Shown here: positions 1-8,264 of the stretch, piece after piece
Numbering within the stretch: position 1 is the stretch's first letter
Layout: every line of letters begins with the position of its first letter
DNA from: an uncultured Lachnospiraceae bacterium
GTDB taxonomy: Bacteria > Bacillota > Clostridia > Lachnospirales > Lachnospiraceae
Assembly (NCBI GenBank): GCA_910587095.1
Contig: CAJUMJ010000019.1
Span: 62,001 to 126,000 of the forward strand
Direction: 5' to 3'
DNA length: 64,000 nucleotides
Translations under genes and position numbers: made by a program
The notes under the pieces: model-generated
The model's input: the letters and a program-made list of their open reading frames with translations, nothing else
What the model was told of the DNA's origin: nothing
The model's database searches: none

Positions 1-60
1 GCGTTCTATGGTTACCGGTCCCTTGAGGATGCGGAGGCGAGGTATGCGGGGGAAGGCTGA
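1..60 (+). CDS. 3' end of an unidentified protein (truncated by window edge)
   Basis: Frame 1 is open from the first base to TGA at 58-60 and encodes AFYGYRSLEDAEARYAGEG. Only these 19 residues are visible, too few to assign a family. That this is a real gene end and not chance is supported by a rho-independent terminator that starts 12 bases after the stop codon. Nothing can be said about its function. Confidence 0.45.
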   Translation, partial: AFYGYRSLEDAEARYAGEG

Positions 61-71
61 ATATGATTTAC

Positions 72-118
72 AAGGGAAACAAATGTCTGCTGTGCAGCCG
101 CCTGTTTCCCTTTTTCTT
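72..118 (+). terminator. Rho-independent terminator of the upstream partial gene
   Basis: Perfect 10-base arms AAGGGAAACA (72-81) and TGTTTCCCTT (103-112), with an inner GCTG/CAGC pairing, followed by a T-rich run. It would end transcription of the partial gene that stops at base 60. Confidence 0.75.
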
Positions 119-121
119 TCG

Positions 122-826
122 TCAGAAATGCAAGCGTCTGCGCACTTCGTTGCGCAGGCGTTTTTTTACGAGAATCGTGATGAGGGCCACGTCGATGATG
201 ACGCAGACGGTCAGAACCACCGCTGACCAGGTCAGCCGCAGCGGGGAAAGGATCATGCGACGTATCATAAGCTCCAGTGCCGCACAAAACAGGGGAATTT
301 CGATAAAAAGGCATAACGCTCCCGAGAGGATCGTAAAGGGAACCTTCCTGGAAAGAAAAACAAAGATTCCCGTGGACAGGGTGACGAGAGCTACGATTGG
401 CAGCCCAAGTTCCCAGAACCATGCGGTTGATGGGGTCAGATAGGCGATCATGTACAGGTATACCGCCACCGCCGCGCCGTCGGCAAACAGGGCGACGGCG
501 AGAGGCATTTTGCTGTAAAAAACCACCGGGAAGGTGAACACAAACAGGCAGATGCAGATGCCGATCACCAAAAGCGACCAGAGGGAGCGGTTAAAGACCA
601 GCAGGTTGAGCAGCAGGCAGGTCGCGCTCGTGGCGCTCAGAACTACGGAGAGCAGAATGCCAAGATCTTTTCTCTTTACGACTTCCACCTGCCCTTTGCT
701 GTCGGGATAGGGGGAGGGAGGAAAGTCCCTTCCGGCTTTCCTCGGATTGATGACCGGCGTATGGCAAAGCGGGCACTCCCGCAAGGAGGCTTCCAGCTCT
801 ACGCCGCAGTTTACACAGTATGACAT
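122..826 (-). CDS. Zinc-ribbon membrane protein (DUF6320-like)
   Basis: A 234-residue protein. The N terminus carries a zinc ribbon with two CxxC pairs (CVNC at residues 4-7, CPLC at 18-21). After a short linker come about six hydrophobic segments between residues 50 and 220, and a basic C-terminal tail. This layout resembles the DUF6320 family of Firmicutes; no biochemical role is established. It lies 32 bases downstream of, and co-directional with, the acyltransferase-like gene, so the two are probably one transcript. The zinc ribbon faces the cytosol if the tail is cytosolic. The family name is from recall of the architecture and is less certain than the topology. Confidence 0.75.
   Translation of the reverse strand: MSYCVNCGVELEASLRECPLCHTPVINPRKAGRDFPPSPYPDSKGQVEVVKRKDLGILLSVVLSATSATCLLLNLLVFNRSLWSLLVIGICICLFVFTFPVVFYSKMPLAVALFADGAAVAVYLYMIAYLTPSTAWFWELGLPIVALVTLSTGIFVFLSRKVPFTILSGALCLFIEIPLFCAALELMIRRMILSPLRLTWSAVVLTVCVIIDVALITILVKKRLRNEVRRRLHF
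135..167 (+). terminator. Second plus-strand terminator, inside the 3' end of the minus-strand gene
   Basis: Stem CGTCTGCGCA (135-144) pairs with TGCGCAGGCG (151-160) across a 6-base loop, with seven T residues at 161-167. The bases also encode the last arginine-rich residues of the minus-strand membrane protein, so coding and termination signals overlap. It acts as a back-up terminator in the plus direction. Confidence 0.6.
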
Positions 827-858
827 ATCGATTCCGGTTCCTTTCTGAAAAACGCACG

Positions 859-2187
859 TTATTCGTTGCTGTAGGCGCGGTTGCTTTCAATTTTCACATG
901 AATGCCGTCCTGTACCAGCTTGCGGAAAAAGTGCCGTTCCACGTCGGCTTCCACGATGCTGCTTGCAAAGTTCACAGTGAGGACATCCTCGAAACTGATG
1001 ATGGCGCAGTTGGTACGGGACGAAAAAGGCTGCCCCATGTAAATATCAAAACGCTCTATATAGGGCTTCATATCGTCAGGAACGTAGAGGGCGCCCATGT
1101 TGGTGAGCCCGGCGGAGGAATTTTTGTCCTGCACTCTCGTGTAGAAGGTGCGGACCACAAAGTCTTTGATAAACAGAGGCACCACCCGGATCAGAAAATT
1201 GTGCTTTGTGGCGGCGTTGGTTGTGATATCGCCGCACAGGAATTTCTCGTTTATATAATAACGCATGAAATTGTGTACTTGCGTCACGATCTCCTCGAAG
1301 CTGTATTCGCCGAGTCTTGGATCGATGGAAGGGTAAACCATCGTGATAAAATTGCGCAACGTCTTTGAAGGAAAAAAGCGCCGCAGATTCACGGGCATGG
1401 CAATCCGCACGGGTCGAAGCTTTGAGTGGAAATTTTCCATCTGCTTTTGCAGGAGAGCGTAGAGCAGCACGGCGTTTAAGTATTCCGTGATGGTGGCCCC
1501 GTATTTTTTCGATACGTGCAACACATCCTTGACGGACATCACGCCGTCCACGATATTCAACGTATAAAACGGTTCTTTTGTGCCGCGGACGCGGTAGGTT
1601 TTTTCCGCCGGACGCGGCGGCTTGACTTTCGCCGTGGCATACCGCATGTAAGCGTCCTCCAGCTCTGCAGGGTCCGGCTCCTCTTCGAGATTTAAGACAA
1701 AGCCGGACGGCGTGATGCTGTGCCCCAAAAGTCCGAGATATACGGCGGTCAAAGTCTGCAAAAGGCTCATACCGCCGGTGCCGTCGCCGAGGCAGTGATG
1801 CGCTTCCAAAGAGATGCGGCAGCCGTAGTAGTATATTCTGATGAGATAACGGTTGTTACCCTTAAAAGGCATAGGCATACAGGGATTTTTGATATCTTTC
1901 TGCACGAAGGGTCCGGGCCGGGAATTGGGTTCCAGATAGCGCCAGAAAAGCCCCTTACGGATTGCCACCTTGTAGGTGGGAAAGCGGGGCAGCGTCAGAT
2001 CGAGCGCTTTTTGCAAAACCGCCGGGTCCACGGGGGTTTTCAGCAAAACGCTGAGGCGGTAAACCGAGGAAAAATCCCGCCTTTGCAGTGTGGGATAAAC
2101 GGTGGCGGATAAATCCAGCTTGTACCAGACGTCCTTTTTGTTTCGAACCGGTCTATTTACTTGATATTTGGAAATTTTTTTCAACAT
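859..2187 (-). CDS. Condensation-superfamily acyltransferase (alcohol acetyltransferase-like)
   Basis: Encodes 442 residues from the ATG at 2187; an upstream in-frame ATG at 2214 would add nine poorly supported residues. The sequence HHCLGDG matches the HHxxxDG catalytic motif of condensation, chloramphenicol acetyltransferase-like and alcohol acetyltransferase enzymes. Its second half (SRTNCAIISFEDVLTVNFAS) resembles the C-terminal beta-rich half of that fold. It probably transfers an acyl group to a hydroxyl or amine acceptor, but the substrate is unknown. Neighbours are a zinc-ribbon membrane protein in the same transcript and a divergent lipase-like hydrolase, suggesting a lipid- or ester-related module. 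A TATACT box near 2193-2198 on the minus strand may be its promoter. Confidence 0.75.
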   Translation of the reverse strand: MLKKISKYQVNRPVRNKKDVWYKLDLSATVYPTLQRRDFSSVYRLSVLLKTPVDPAVLQKALDLTLPRFPTYKVAIRKGLFWRYLEPNSRPGPFVQKDIKNPCMPMPFKGNNRYLIRIYYYGCRISLEAHHCLGDGTGGMSLLQTLTAVYLGLLGHSITPSGFVLNLEEEPDPAELEDAYMRYATAKVKPPRPAEKTYRVRGTKEPFYTLNIVDGVMSVKDVLHVSKKYGATITEYLNAVLLYALLQKQMENFHSKLRPVRIAMPVNLRRFFPSKTLRNFITMVYPSIDPRLGEYSFEEIVTQVHNFMRYYINEKFLCGDITTNAATKHNFLIRVVPLFIKDFVVRTFYTRVQDKNSSAGLTNMGALYVPDDMKPYIERFDIYMGQPFSSRTNCAIISFEDVLTVNFASSIVEADVERHFFRKLVQDGIHVKIESNRAYSNE

Positions 2188-2273
2188 AAAGTAAGTATAC
2201 CACAAAATTTCCAAACTATGGTAGAATTGTTGTAAGATAGCGATGATTTAAATTTACGGAATCAGGAGGATAT

Positions 2274-3191
2274 ATGGACAGGACTGTTAAGAGGAACGCC
2301 GGGCTGATGAATCTGATCAAACGCATGCATGGTGTGGTTGAGAACGTGGATATTGAAAAGCACAGGCAGTCGCAGGATCATTTCGGGGCGCTTTTGGGAA
2401 ACAACAGGGACGTGATCGTGGAGGATGTGGAGATCACGCCGCATAAGCCGGAGGACGTGACAATTCATGGGGAGTGGATTTATGTAAACCGATCCCATAT
2501 GAAGAAATATATCATACTTTACTGTCACGGCGGCGGTTATTCCACGGGCAGCACTCTCTATGCCAGGACTCTGACAACGAAGCTGGCGATGTCCACTTCC
2601 ATGGATGTGCTTAGTTTCGATTACAGGCTTGCGCCGGAACATCCGTACCCGGCGGCCACCCGGGATGCCATGCAGGTTTGGAATTATCTGATGCTTCTTG
2701 GATATGGCGCGAGAGATGTGGTTCTTGCCGGAGATTCCGCTGGCGGCAATCTGGCTCTTTCTCTCTGCCTCAAGCTAAAGAGCGAAGGGCGTCTTCTGCC
2801 AAGGGGGCTGGTGCTTATGTCTCCGTGGACGGATCTGACGGCCTCCGGCAAATCCCATGCGACAAAGGCGCAGATCGACCCCGTTTTAAACGCGGGCTAT
2901 TTGCAGGAGATGATTGAAAATTACGCGAAAAGCCAGGACTTGAAAAATCCTCTGATTTCTCCGCTGTTTGGAGAGTATGAGGGATTTCCTCCGGTTTACA
3001 TCCAGGTGGGGAGCAACGAGATTTTGCATGACGACGCGTCGATGCTGTACAAGAAGCTCTTAAAAGACAACGTCTGTGTGAAAATGGAGGTTTTCCGGGG
3101 GATGTGGCATGTGTTCCAGATGTCGCCCTTTAAGACCGCCTACGAGGCGATGGATAAGAACGCGGAGTTCATCTATGACATTTGCAGGTGA
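2274..3191 (+). CDS. Alpha/beta hydrolase of the hormone-sensitive lipase type
   Basis: A 305-residue protein with AGGAGGA just before the ATG. HGGGYSTGS (about residues 86-94) is the oxyanion-hole motif of the hormone-sensitive lipase family, and GDSAGGNLA (about 156-164) is the nucleophile elbow with the catalytic serine. The C-terminal MWHVFQM supplies the catalytic histidine, with an aspartate in ILHDDA upstream. The likely reaction is hydrolysis of short-chain esters or acyl conjugates in the cytosol. It is divergent from the acyltransferase-like gene, so the pair may add and remove acyl groups. The substrate is not inferable. Confidence 0.88.
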   Translation: MDRTVKRNAGLMNLIKRMHGVVENVDIEKHRQSQDHFGALLGNNRDVIVEDVEITPHKPEDVTIHGEWIYVNRSHMKKYIILYCHGGGYSTGSTLYARTLTTKLAMSTSMDVLSFDYRLAPEHPYPAATRDAMQVWNYLMLLGYGARDVVLAGDSAGGNLALSLCLKLKSEGRLLPRGLVLMSPWTDLTASGKSHATKAQIDPVLNAGYLQEMIENYAKSQDLKNPLISPLFGEYEGFPPVYIQVGSNEILHDDASMLYKKLLKDNVCVKMEVFRGMWHVFQMSPFKTAYEAMDKNAEFIYDICR

Positions 3192-3348
3192 GACATGTAA
3201 GAGATGAAGCAGAGTCCGTTCGCAAACCCGATTATAAATTGCATGGACTTGGAATAGGAATAATTGAAAATAAAAAAAGGATTTCGGCAGTTTAGGGCGA
3301 ATACTAATAGTAGAGCCGTGTGAATTAGGGAAATTCGAGGATACGATC

Positions 3349-4353
3349 ATGAATATACGGGAAAGTTTGGAACAGTGGGAAAAGGAGTACTTAAGCCCCT
3401 ACGCCATGCTCAGCATGAACTCCCGGGGAAGACTTAAGGAGGAGGAGCAGTGCGACATCCGCCCGGTGTTTCAAAGGGACAGGGACCGGATCATACATAG
3501 CAAGTCTTTTCGCCGATTGAAGGATAAGACGCAGGTCTTTTTGACGCCTGAGGGAGATCATTACAGAACAAGGCTCACGCATACGCTGGAAGTGAGCCAG
3601 ACGGCCAGAACCATCGCCAAGGCGCTTAAGCTGAATGAGGATTTGGTTGAGGCAATCGCACTTGGGCATGATTTAGGCCACACGCCTTTTGGACACGCCG
3701 GGGAGAGGGCTCTTGACAGGGTATGTCCTTACGGCTTTAAGCATAATGAGCAGAGCGTGAGGACAATCGACCTTTTGGAGAAGGACGGACAGGGCATCAA
3801 CCTGACGTGGGAGGTGCGGGACGGTATTTTGAACCACAAGACGATGAGTATGCCGACGACGCTGGAAGGCCGGATTGTGCGGCTTGCGGACAAGATTGCC
3901 TATATCCATCACGACATGGACGATGCGGTGCGGGCGGGCATTTTAAAGGAGGCCGACGTACCGAGGGAGATAGGCAGCGTGATCGGCTATAGCTGTGGCC
4001 AGCGTCTGGATTTCTTCATTCACAATATTGTGACGAACAGCCGGGAAAAAGACGATATTTGTATGTCGCCGGAGGTGGAGGAGGCGATGCGGAAAATGAG
4101 GGAATTTATGTTCCGCCATGTGTACAGGAATACCATAGCAAAGAGTGAGGAGGGAAAGGCTGAAAACCTCATTATCACTCTCTATGAGCACTACCTGGTA
4201 CACACGGAGCAGCTTCCGAATTTTCTGTTCAAGCTGTTGGATGCGGGAGAGCCGCTTGAAAAGATTGTATGTGATTATATCAGTTCCATGACGGACCGAT
4301 TTGCCATTGCGCAGTATCAGAAAATTTTCATTCCGAAAACATGGCACGGATGA
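3349..4353 (+). CDS. dgt: Deoxyguanosinetriphosphate triphosphohydrolase-like protein
   Basis: A 334-residue HD-domain protein. RTRLTHTLEVSQ gives the first metal histidine (H78), and GHDLGHTPFGH gives the HD pair (H107, D108) and following histidine; a later aspartate lies in IAYIHHDMDD. These are the motifs of dGTP triphosphohydrolases, which split dNTP into deoxynucleoside and triphosphate. The length fits the short Firmicutes type, not the 500-residue enterobacterial Dgt. It directly precedes dnaG, an order common in Clostridia, suggesting coupling of dNTP pools and replication. GAGGAT precedes the ATG. Substrate preference among dNTPs is not visible. Confidence 0.92.
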   Translation: MNIRESLEQWEKEYLSPYAMLSMNSRGRLKEEEQCDIRPVFQRDRDRIIHSKSFRRLKDKTQVFLTPEGDHYRTRLTHTLEVSQTARTIAKALKLNEDLVEAIALGHDLGHTPFGHAGERALDRVCPYGFKHNEQSVRTIDLLEKDGQGINLTWEVRDGILNHKTMSMPTTLEGRIVRLADKIAYIHHDMDDAVRAGILKEADVPREIGSVIGYSCGQRLDFFIHNIVTNSREKDDICMSPEVEEAMRKMREFMFRHVYRNTIAKSEEGKAENLIITLYEHYLVHTEQLPNFLFKLLDAGEPLEKIVCDYISSMTDRFAIAQYQKIFIPKTWHG

Positions 4354-4402
4354 GCGGAAATGAGATGTGATAAAAGAGGAAAGGGAAGCGTTATAAAAGA
4401 AC

Positions 4403-6181
4403 ATGCGTTATTCGGAAGAGCTGATCGAGGAGATCAGAGCGAAAAACGATATTGTGGAAGTGATCTCCGGCTATGTGCGTATGCAGAGGAAGGGGAGCAG
4501 CTATTTCGGGCTCTGCCCGTTTCATAACGAGAAATCGCCTTCCTTCTCGGTTTCGCCGGGCAAGCAGATGTATTATTGTTTTGGCTGCGGGGCGGGCGGC
4601 AACGTGATCACCTTTTTGATGGAATATGAGAACGCAACCTTCCAGGAGGCGCTAAAGACGCTGGCCGATCGGGCCGGCGTGGCTTTGCCGGAGGAGGAAT
4701 ATTCCGAGGAGACGCGAAAGAAGGAGAGCAGGCGCGCAAAGCTTTTGGAGGTCAACAAACAGGCGGCGAAGTACTACTATTATATGCTGCGTTCCCCGAG
4801 GGGGCAGACGGGATACCGGTATCTTTCCGGCAGAGAGCTTACGGACGGGACGATGAAGAAGTTTGGGCTTGGCTATGCGGACGGGGCAGGCTCGGATCTG
4901 ACGGCTTATCTGCGGTCGAAAGGGTATGCGGACGACCTCATTGCGGAGGCGGGGCTTACCGGCTTTGACGAGAAGAGGGGCGTACATGATAAATTCTGGA
5001 ACCGGGTGATGTTTCCGATCCAGGACGGCAACCACCGGGTGATCGGTTTTGGCGGCCGGGTTATGGGGGAGGCCAAGCCAAAGTACTTAAATTCGCCGGA
5101 GACGGCTATTTTTGACAAGAGCCGCAATCTCTACGGATTGAATTTCGCCAGAGCCGCCCGAAAGGGCAACCTGATTTTGTGCGAGGGCTATATGGATGTC
5201 ATCGCGCTGCATCAGGCGGGATTCGGACAGGCTGTGGCTTCGCTTGGAACGGCCTTTACGCCGGGGCAGGCGGGACTATTAAAACGATATGGGGAGGAAG
5301 TGCTGTTGGCCTATGACAGCGACGGCGCGGGCACAACCGCGGCGCTTCGGGCGATCGGCATTTTGAAGGAGGCGGGACTTAGAGGCAGAGTGATTGACAT
5401 GAAGCCTTACAAAGACCCTGACGAATTTATAAAAAATATGGGCGCGGAGGCTTTTGAGGAGCGGATCAGGCAGGCACAGAACGGATTTTTCTTTGAACTG
5501 CAGGTGCTGGAGAGGGATTACAATATGGATGATCCCGAGTCGAAGACAGCCTTTCACAGGGAGATCGCGAAAAAGCTCTGCGGGTTTGAGGAAGAAGTGG
5601 AGAGGGAAAATTATATCGAGTCGACAGCGAGGAGATATCATATCGGTTACGAGAATCTCCGGAAGCTTGTGAACGGCTATGCGGCGCGCACGGGGCTTGT
5701 GAAGCCGGTGGAACGGCCAAAGCCCGCCACATCGGGCAAGCCGTCCACAGAGGATCATGTCAGAAGATCCCAGCGGCTTCTTTTGACCTGGCTTGCGGAG
5801 GAGCCGGAGATATACCCGAAGATCAAGGCTTATATCTCGGCGGCGGACTTTACCCAGGAGTTGTACAGGCAGGTGGCGGACAAGCTGCTTGCCGGACTGG
5901 AAGCGGGAGGCTTTTCCCCGGCTTCCGTCGTCAGCGCTTTCGAGGAGGAGGAAGAGCAGAGGGAGGTGGCGGCCATCTTTAACACAAAGCTGAAAAGCCT
6001 TAACACGAAGCAGGAGAAGGAGAAAGCGCTTCACGACATCGTGCTTGCGGTGAAAAGAAACAGCTTTGATTATTATTCGGCCAGGATGGGATCGGACGCG
6101 GAGGCGTTTAACCGGTTTTTGTCGGGCAAAAAGGAGCTGGAAGAACTGGAAAAAGCGCATATTTCGCTTGGATCAGGGTAA
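4403..6181 (+). CDS. dnaG: DNA primase
   Basis: A 592-residue protein, normal length for DnaG, which synthesises RNA primers at the replication fork. The N-terminal CHC2 zinc finger shows C38, H41, C59 and C62. The Toprim core follows, with LCEGYMD near residue 260 and the metal-binding DSDGAG near 305-310. The C-terminal region after about residue 450 is the variable helicase-interaction domain, rich in charged residues. It is followed by a 181-base structured leader and rpoD, forming the classic macromolecular synthesis pairing of primase and primary sigma factor. Confidence 0.97.
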   Translation: MRYSEELIEEIRAKNDIVEVISGYVRMQRKGSSYFGLCPFHNEKSPSFSVSPGKQMYYCFGCGAGGNVITFLMEYENATFQEALKTLADRAGVALPEEEYSEETRKKESRRAKLLEVNKQAAKYYYYMLRSPRGQTGYRYLSGRELTDGTMKKFGLGYADGAGSDLTAYLRSKGYADDLIAEAGLTGFDEKRGVHDKFWNRVMFPIQDGNHRVIGFGGRVMGEAKPKYLNSPETAIFDKSRNLYGLNFARAARKGNLILCEGYMDVIALHQAGFGQAVASLGTAFTPGQAGLLKRYGEEVLLAYDSDGAGTTAALRAIGILKEAGLRGRVIDMKPYKDPDEFIKNMGAEAFEERIRQAQNGFFFELQVLERDYNMDDPESKTAFHREIAKKLCGFEEEVERENYIESTARRYHIGYENLRKLVNGYAARTGLVKPVERPKPATSGKPSTEDHVRRSQRLLLTWLAEEPEIYPKIKAYISAADFTQELYRQVADKLLAGLEAGGFSPASVVSAFEEEEEQREVAAIFNTKLKSLNTKQEKEKALHDIVLAVKRNSFDYYSARMGSDAEAFNRFLSGKKELEELEKAHISLGSG

Positions 6182-6223
6182 GCTAATCGAAAAAAGGCAC
6201 GTTTACGATCGGACAGAGGATAA

Positions 6224-6327
6224 GATTGAAAGTTCACGTGATGTGATGATCTTTCAAAGATTGAAAGCTCATGCGATGCGACGATCTTTCAATCGGCAAT
6301 TTGGGACAGAGCTTCAAATTTGCTCTG
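6224..6327 (+). repeat. Tandem hairpin repeats in the rpoD leader
   Basis: Two 35-base direct repeats (6224-6258 and 6259-6294) each start GATTGAAAG and end with CTTTCAA, so each unit can fold on itself. The junction CTTTCAAAGATTGAAAG (6251-6267) is itself a 7-base stem with a 3-base loop. A third hairpin pairs CAGAGC (6307-6312) with GCTCTG (6322-6327). No T-run follows, so these are not ordinary terminators. Alternative pairings between adjacent arms suggest a switchable leader, processing sites or a slipped duplication. Confidence 0.65.
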
Positions 6328-6362
6328 ACATCGTGGAAAACATAGGAAGGATGGAGCAATTC

Positions 6363-7475
6363 ATGGATGAAAATGTACAGGCAAAGTTTGAGGAGCGCTT
6401 AAAAGAGCTTCTGGCTATTGCAAAGAAGAAAAAAAATGTTCTGGAGTACCAGGAGATCAGCGAATTCTTTTCGGAGATGGCTCTGGAGGAGGAGCAGTTT
6501 GACAAAATATTGGAGGCTCTGGAACAGAATAATGTGGATGTACTGCGCATCACGGAGGAGGATGACGTGGATGATGAGGAGATCATCCTGACGGAAGAGG
6601 ACGATGTGGATGTGGAGGACATCGATCTTTCCGTGCCGGATGGTATCAGTATCGAAGACCCCGTCAGAATGTATTTGAAGGAGATCGGCAAAGTGCCGCT
6701 CCTCTCCGCGGAGGAGGAGATCGAATTAGCCAAAAAGATGGAGATGGGCGATCTGGAGGCGAAGCAACGTCTGGCGGAAGCCAATCTTCGACTTGTGGTC
6801 AGCATTGCAAAGCGTTACGTGGGCCGTGGTATGCTCTTTCTTGACTTGATTCAGGAGGGGAATCTTGGTCTTATTAAGGCGGTGGAGAAATTTGACTACC
6901 GCAAGGGATATAAATTTTCCACTTACGCGACCTGGTGGATCAGACAGGCCATCACAAGAGCCATTGCGGATCAGGCGAGAACCATCCGTATTCCGGTGCA
7001 TATGGTGGAGACGATCAACAAATTGATCAGGGTGAGCAGACAGCTCTTGCAGGAGTTGGGGAGAGAGCCTGCCCCGGAGGAGATTGCGGAGCAGATGAAC
7101 ATGCCCGTGGAGCGGGTGAGAGAGATTTTAAAGATTTCCCAGGAGCCGGTGTCTTTGGAGACGCCTATCGGCGAGGAGGAGGACAGCCACCTGGGGGATT
7201 TTATTCAGGACGACAATGTGCCTGTGCCGGCTGATGCGGCGGCCTTTACCCTGCTCAAAGAGCAGCTTGTGGAGGTGCTTGGAACCTTGACGGAGCGGGA
7301 GCAGAAGGTTTTGCGGCTGAGATTCGGTCTGGATGACGGACGTGCGAGAACCCTTGAGGAAGTGGGAAAGGAATTTAACGTGACCCGTGAGCGTATCAGG
7401 CAGATCGAGGCCAAGGCGTTGAGGAAGCTGCGTCATCCCAGCAGAAGCCGCAAATTAAAGGATTATCTGGACTGA
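6363..7475 (+). CDS. rpoD: RNA polymerase primary sigma factor (sigma-70/SigA)
   Basis: A 370-residue protein from the ATG at 6363 (an ATG 12 bases earlier is possible), the usual clostridial length. Acidic N-terminal region 1.1-like sequence is followed by region 1.2 (GISIEDPVRMYLKEIGKVPLL). Region 2 starts near residue 140 and contains the core-binding and -10 recognition helices (LDLIQEGNLGLIKAVEKF, YKFSTYATWWIRQAI). Region 3 follows, and region 4.2 is VTRERIRQIEAKALRKLRHP near the end. It directs RNA polymerase to housekeeping promoters. The reading frame stays open upstream into dnaG, but conserved sequence begins only at this start. Its stop overlaps the start of trmK by one base. Confidence 0.97.
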   Translation: MDENVQAKFEERLKELLAIAKKKKNVLEYQEISEFFSEMALEEEQFDKILEALEQNNVDVLRITEEDDVDDEEIILTEEDDVDVEDIDLSVPDGISIEDPVRMYLKEIGKVPLLSAEEEIELAKKMEMGDLEAKQRLAEANLRLVVSIAKRYVGRGMLFLDLIQEGNLGLIKAVEKFDYRKGYKFSTYATWWIRQAITRAIADQARTIRIPVHMVETINKLIRVSRQLLQELGREPAPEEIAEQMNMPVERVREILKISQEPVSLETPIGEEEDSHLGDFIQDDNVPVPADAAAFTLLKEQLVEVLGTLTEREQKVLRLRFGLDDGRARTLEEVGKEFNVTRERIRQIEAKALRKLRHPSRSRKLKDYLD

Positions 7476-8230
7476 TGAAGCCTGTTGTATTATCTGAGAG
7501 AATGCGGGCAGTGGCGCATATGGTGTCCGCCGGCAGCGCGGTTTGCGACGTGGGGTGCGATCACGGCTTTGTATCCGTCTATCTGGTGCAGCAAGGGATC
7601 AGTCCGAGGGTGCTTGCGATGGATCTGCGGGAAGGCCCGCTCGGGGCGGCCAGAGAACATGTGACGGCTTATTGTCTGGAAGACCGGATTGAGGTCAGAT
7701 TGTCAGATGGTTTACATAAGTATGAAATCGGCGAGGCCGATACGCTGGTCTGCGCCGGAATGGGAGGCGGGCTGATGCGGCGGATTCTTGAGGAGGAGCC
7801 GGAAAAAGCGTCGTCGTTTCGGGAACTGGTGCTTCAGCCACAGTCGGAAACGGAGGCGTTTCGGCACTTTCTGCGTGTGAACGGTTACACAATCCTCGAC
7901 GAGACGATGCTTGAGGAGGAAGGGAAGTTTTACCAGATCATGCGGGCAGCGCCGAATCATGCAGGACAGCCCGAGAGACAGTCGGGTGGGGATTTATTGC
8001 CAGAGGAGTTATGTAAACTTGAGGACAGATACGGCCCTATCCTTTTAAGAAAAAAAGCGCCTGTTTTTTTAGCATTTCTCGACAGGGAGGAGAAAATTTA
8101 CAGAGAGATTCTGGATAACCTGCAAAGGCAGGGATTTACGGAGGAGAGACGAAGAACCAGATATGGGCAGATAGAGACGCTTTTGCAGGACAACCGACGG
8201 GCCAGGAGCTTTGGGGAAGCGTCTCCATAA
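7475..8230 (+). CDS. trmK: tRNA (adenine(22)-N1)-methyltransferase
   Basis: A 251-residue SAM-dependent methyltransferase. The SAM-binding motif VCDVGCDHGFVSVYL lies at about residues 23-37, VLAMDLREGPL carries the next acidic strand end, and CAGMGGGLMRRIL matches the family's glycine-rich loop. TrmK methylates N1 of A22 in tRNA. The start overlaps the rpoD stop by one base, so it is translationally coupled. In many Firmicutes a NIF3-like gene follows trmK; here none does. The C terminus contains a predicted helical region from residue 190. Confidence 0.9.
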   Translation: MKPVVLSERMRAVAHMVSAGSAVCDVGCDHGFVSVYLVQQGISPRVLAMDLREGPLGAAREHVTAYCLEDRIEVRLSDGLHKYEIGEADTLVCAGMGGGLMRRILEEEPEKASSFRELVLQPQSETEAFRHFLRVNGYTILDETMLEEEGKFYQIMRAAPNHAGQPERQSGGDLLPEELCKLEDRYGPILLRKKAPVFLAFLDREEKIYREILDNLQRQGFTEERRRTRYGQIETLLQDNRRARSFGEASP

Positions 8231-8264
8231 TATAAAGACAAAAGACTAAATAAGGAGGGTGCTT

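Noticed and set aside
6066..6362. N-terminal extension of RpoD into the leader
   Set aside because: The frame is open, but the extra residues are not sigma-like, include the repeat hairpins, and the known N terminus begins at the ATG near 6363.
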